DNA of 64,000 nt from GWF2-38-69 sp965228125 (GTDB lineage: Bacteria > Verrucomicrobiota > Lentisphaeria > Victivallales > GWF2-38-69): contig OZ245791.1 in NCBI GenBank assembly GCA_965228125.1, positions 1 through 64,000 on the forward strand. Direction: 5' to 3'. Below are positions 61,415 to 64,000 of the stretch, piece by piece. Under the pieces are notes generated by a model. It searched no databases, was not told the DNA's origin, and saw nothing but the letters and a program-made list of their open reading frames with translations. The translations under genes and the position numbers were made by a program. Each line of letters begins with the position of its first letter. Position 1 is the first letter of the stretch.

Positions 61415-63742
61415 CTAGTTTTTGTTGTTTATAGCTCTCCAAACTCTTTCCTGAGTGAACGGAGCTGTTTTCAGTCTGGCACCTGTTGCATTGTAAACAG
61501 CATTTGCAATCGCAGGCATAGCTCCATTGATCGACACTTCGGATACGCTCTTTGCTCCAAACGGTCCTGTTTCCTCGTAGCTGGGTACAAGTATTGACTT
61601 AATCTCAGGTTTGTCTCTCATTGAAAAGATGTTGTATGTCATAAAGTTGGCATTAGTCATCTTGCCTTTTTCATCAAAACGGTATTCTTCTGTAAGAGCA
61701 TAACTTATCCCGTTAAGAACTGCCCCTTCTGTTTGCCCTTCGCATAACTGCGGATTGATAGCAGTCCCGCAGTCAATGGCTGCAACATACTTAAGAACTT
61801 TGATGTGGCCTGTTTCCATATCAACTTCCACTTCCACGAAGTGAGCAGTAAATGGTGGTGGGGATTTGTGAGTAACGTGAGATTCTATAGCAGCAATCTG
61901 GAACTGATTATTTTCATAAAGCGCATAATGGGCTATTTCACTATAAGAGACTTTACAGGAACCATCTATAGCTACCACATGAGAATCACATACATCAACT
62001 TCTTCTATATTCTTATGCAGCATGGCGGCCCCTACTGCAAGTATCTGTTCTTTAACCTTGGCTGCAGTTTTTCTTACAGCTTCGCCTGACAGATAGGTGG
62101 TACTCGATGCATAAGCCCCTACGTCAAACGGAGTCATGTCCGTATCGGAAGAATAAACAATAAATTTATCTAGTGTCGTTTCCAATTCTTCGGCCGCAAT
62201 CTGAGCCAATACTGTATCGCTGCCTGTCCCAAGGTCAGTAGCTCCTACGAGCAAATTAAAAGAACCATCGTCATTTATCTTGATGGAAGCAGCACCCATA
62301 TCTATTTCAGGAACGCTTGATCCCTGCATATGAATACTCATTCCGATTCCACGTCTATATCTGCCGGTTTTTTCCGTATGAGGTTTTCTTCTATGCCAGC
62401 CGATTTCCGCTGCTCCCCTGTCAATGCACTCGTCAAGCCCGCAGCTTCCTATAGTCATAGGCGCACCTGGTTTTCCTTCGCCTAGAGCTTCAAAAGCCGG
62501 ATGACTTTCGCCTGTCTGTATATGGTTTTTCTTTCTGAACTCAAGAGGATCCATCCCAAGTTTTTCAGCCATTACATCAATCATTACTTCAACGGGAAAA
62601 TATGACTGGGTAGCCCCAAATCCTCTATATGCTCCACCTACGGGCAAGTTGGTATAGATGGATATTGCATCAAAATGAATATTATTGACATGGTACAATG
62701 GCAACACTTTGCTTCCGGCACAACTCATCACAGTTAACCCATGGCCGCCGTAAGCACCAGTATTATTAATCACATCCAAGCCTATGGCGGATATTGTGGC
62801 ATCTTTCATAAGTCCGTATCTTATTCTGATACGCATAGGATGTCTGGTTCTCCCCGACCTGAACACTTCGTCTCTTGTAAAGGCCCATAATACCGGCCTT
62901 CCTGTTCTGAGAGCAACCAAAGCTACAATATCTTCAAGCATCATTTCCTGTTTGCAGCCAAACCCGCCGCCTATTCTTGGTTTAATAACTCTTAATTTCT
63001 GTACCGGAATATCAAGAGCTCTGGCAACAATTCTTCTTGTGTGGAATGGCACCTGTGTACTGGTAGTGATTACTACTCTTCCGTAAGGATCTAACTGAGC
63101 CCATGAAATATATCCCTCAATAGGGCAATGCTGAGCATAAGAAGTTTCAAAATTCTCATCAAAGGTGAAATCTGATTCTTTCATGGCCTTGTCGAAATCA
63201 CCTGCTTTCATTCCTACTTTAGCTACGATATTTTTCTTTGGTTCATAAGGAATCGGAATCGGAACATAGCACTCTTCTTCATCATGTATCACAGGAGCGC
63301 CATCTCTAAGGGCTTCTTCATAGCTAAAAACAGGTTCCAGAAGCTCGTATTCCACTTCAATAGCCTTTATAGCTTCTGAAGCAATGTCGGACGTCTCGGC
63401 GGCAACAGCAGCAACTCTATCTCCGACGAAACGAACCTTCTTGTCAAATATAAAGGTATCGTATGGGGAAGGTTCTGGGTAGCCCTGCCCTGCGGTGCAG
63501 TGAGGAATTCTGGGAACATTGCCATAATACAGAACACATTTTACTCCTGGCATCTTCTCCGCTTTGCTGATGTCTATGGATTTAATTCTTGCATGAGCAT
63601 GAGGACTCCAGAGCATTTTCACATATAAAGCGTTTGGTGGAGTCAAATCCCCCGTGTACATATGCTTTCCCTGAGACAAAGCCGTAGAATCAATTTTTCT
63701 GAGGGATTTGTTAACAACTTTCATCTTATTTACGGATTTCAT
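61415..63742 (-). CDS. Xanthine-dehydrogenase-family molybdopterin subunit
   Basis: 775 aa, full length for the molybdenum subunit. GQGYPEPSP, GGGFGCKQEMMLEDIVALVA (molybdopterin contact), GGAYRGFGATQS and the C-terminal GPFGAKSVSEVSINGA with the catalytic Glu are all present. It hydroxylates a purine or aldehyde using water. The start overlaps the stop of the [2Fe-2S] subunit gene (ATGA), with AGGAGG upstream. An FAD subunit is not in the window. Confidence 0.9.
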   Translation of the reverse strand: MKSVNKMKVVNKSLRKIDSTALSQGKHMYTGDLTPPNALYVKMLWSPHAHARIKSIDISKAEKMPGVKCVLYYGNVPRIPHCTAGQGYPEPSPYDTFIFDKKVRFVGDRVAAVAAETSDIASEAIKAIEVEYELLEPVFSYEEALRDGAPVIHDEEECYVPIPIPYEPKKNIVAKVGMKAGDFDKAMKESDFTFDENFETSYAQHCPIEGYISWAQLDPYGRVVITTSTQVPFHTRRIVARALDIPVQKLRVIKPRIGGGFGCKQEMMLEDIVALVALRTGRPVLWAFTRDEVFRSGRTRHPMRIRIRYGLMKDATISAIGLDVINNTGAYGGHGLTVMSCAGSKVLPLYHVNNIHFDAISIYTNLPVGGAYRGFGATQSYFPVEVMIDVMAEKLGMDPLEFRKKNHIQTGESHPAFEALGEGKPGAPMTIGSCGLDECIDRGAAEIGWHRRKPHTEKTGRYRRGIGMSIHMQGSSVPEIDMGAASIKINDDGSFNLLVGATDLGTGSDTVLAQIAAEELETTLDKFIVYSSDTDMTPFDVGAYASSTTYLSGEAVRKTAAKVKEQILAVGAAMLHKNIEEVDVCDSHVVAIDGSCKVSYSEIAHYALYENNQFQIAAIESHVTHKSPPPFTAHFVEVEVDMETGHIKVLKYVAAIDCGTAINPQLCEGQTEGAVLNGISYALTEEYRFDEKGKMTNANFMTYNIFSMRDKPEIKSILVPSYEETGPFGAKSVSEVSINGAMPAIANAVYNATGARLKTAPFTQERVWRAINNKN

Positions 63743-64000
63743 TTTAAGCCTCCTTTCTTATGGCTGTCAGAAACTTTTTTAATGGCAGACCATATTTTCT
63801 CATATCCCGTGCATCTGCAAAGATTGCCATCCATCTGAACTCTTATAGTTTCTTCATCAGGCGTATGGTTTTCATCAAACATAGCCTTGGCTGTAAGAAC
63901 TATGCCAGGAGTACAATAACCGCACTGTACAGCACCTTCTTCAACGAGAGCTTGTTGTATCTCATGCAGTTTATTGTCCTTATTGCTTAATGATTCAACC
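63739..64000 (-). CDS. [2Fe-2S] subunit of the molybdenum hydroxylase (3' part)
   Basis: The last 86 residues, read from the window edge. GAVQCGYCTPGIVLTAKA and GNLCRCTGYEKI hold the Cys ligands of the helical [2Fe-2S] cluster. The plant-ferredoxin-like N-terminal domain lies beyond the window. It passes electrons from the molybdenum subunit. Confidence 0.92.
   Translation of the reverse strand, partial: VESLSNKDNKLHEIQQALVEEGAVQCGYCTPGIVLTAKAMFDENHTPDEETIRVQMDGNLCRCTGYEKIWSAIKKVSDSHKKGGLK

Overview
The window comes from an AT-rich bacterial chromosome with strong GGAGG-type ribosome binding sites and several Sec signal peptides. The host phylum cannot be named from this sequence. A eukaryotic-type hexokinase, SpoIIE-type phosphatases, an HD-GYP protein and a complete histidine-degradation pathway fit several anaerobic or facultative lineages.

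Positions 1-19931 are a head-to-tail array of one 3821-bp unit: a partial copy at the left edge, four full copies and a last copy lacking 81 bp. Each unit carries a minus-strand operon (89-aa protein, Rep_trans-family initiator, 52-aa protein, 120-aa protein), a divergent helix-turn-helix regulator with a palindromic operator between them, an origin-like hairpin, a four-helix membrane cargo protein, and a non-coding region with a long forked hairpin and a dif-like site. This is the layout of CTXphi/RS1/TLC-type elements that use XerC/XerD. No coat, adsorption or Zot-type export gene is present, so the unit looks like a satellite filamentous phage or an IMEX (integrative element exploiting Xer) that integrates as single-stranded DNA at dif. 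I regard this as the main discovery of the window.

Positions 19932-25229 are a graveyard of older, diverged insertions of the same element type. Two relics keep the origin hairpin upstream and the same GC-rich motif downstream, but carry different cargo genes between them (86 aa plus a 123-aa zinc-ribbon protein; an 84-aa protein). A nucleotidyltransferase/58-aa gene pair, several very small ORFs, a small secreted protein and an HD-GYP protein are interspersed.

From 25.2 kb the content is ordinary chromosome: an exported CtlX-like hydrolase, a hemerythrin-like protein, an exported papain-fold protease, then histidine utilisation in two blocks (ftcD, a DJ-1/PfpI gene, hutI, hutD at 28-32 kb; hutH, hutU and a SpoIIE-type phosphatase at 38-43 kb), separated by a secreted WG-repeat protein, a secreted unknown, a dolichol-kinase-like membrane protein and an XRE-PAS regulator. 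Together the hut genes convert histidine to glutamate and one-carbon-loaded tetrahydrofolate.

After this come a PfkB kinase with a deoxyhypusine-synthase-like protein, an operon of two FAD oxidoreductases and a methyltransferase, tadA, a eukaryotic-type hexokinase, an Smr protein, a MEMO protein, a cation/proton antiporter fused to an EIIA domain, a cupin, MATE and MFS transporters, a second SpoIIE-type phosphatase, an exported histidine phosphatase and a molybdenum hydroxylase of the xanthine dehydrogenase family that runs off the right edge.
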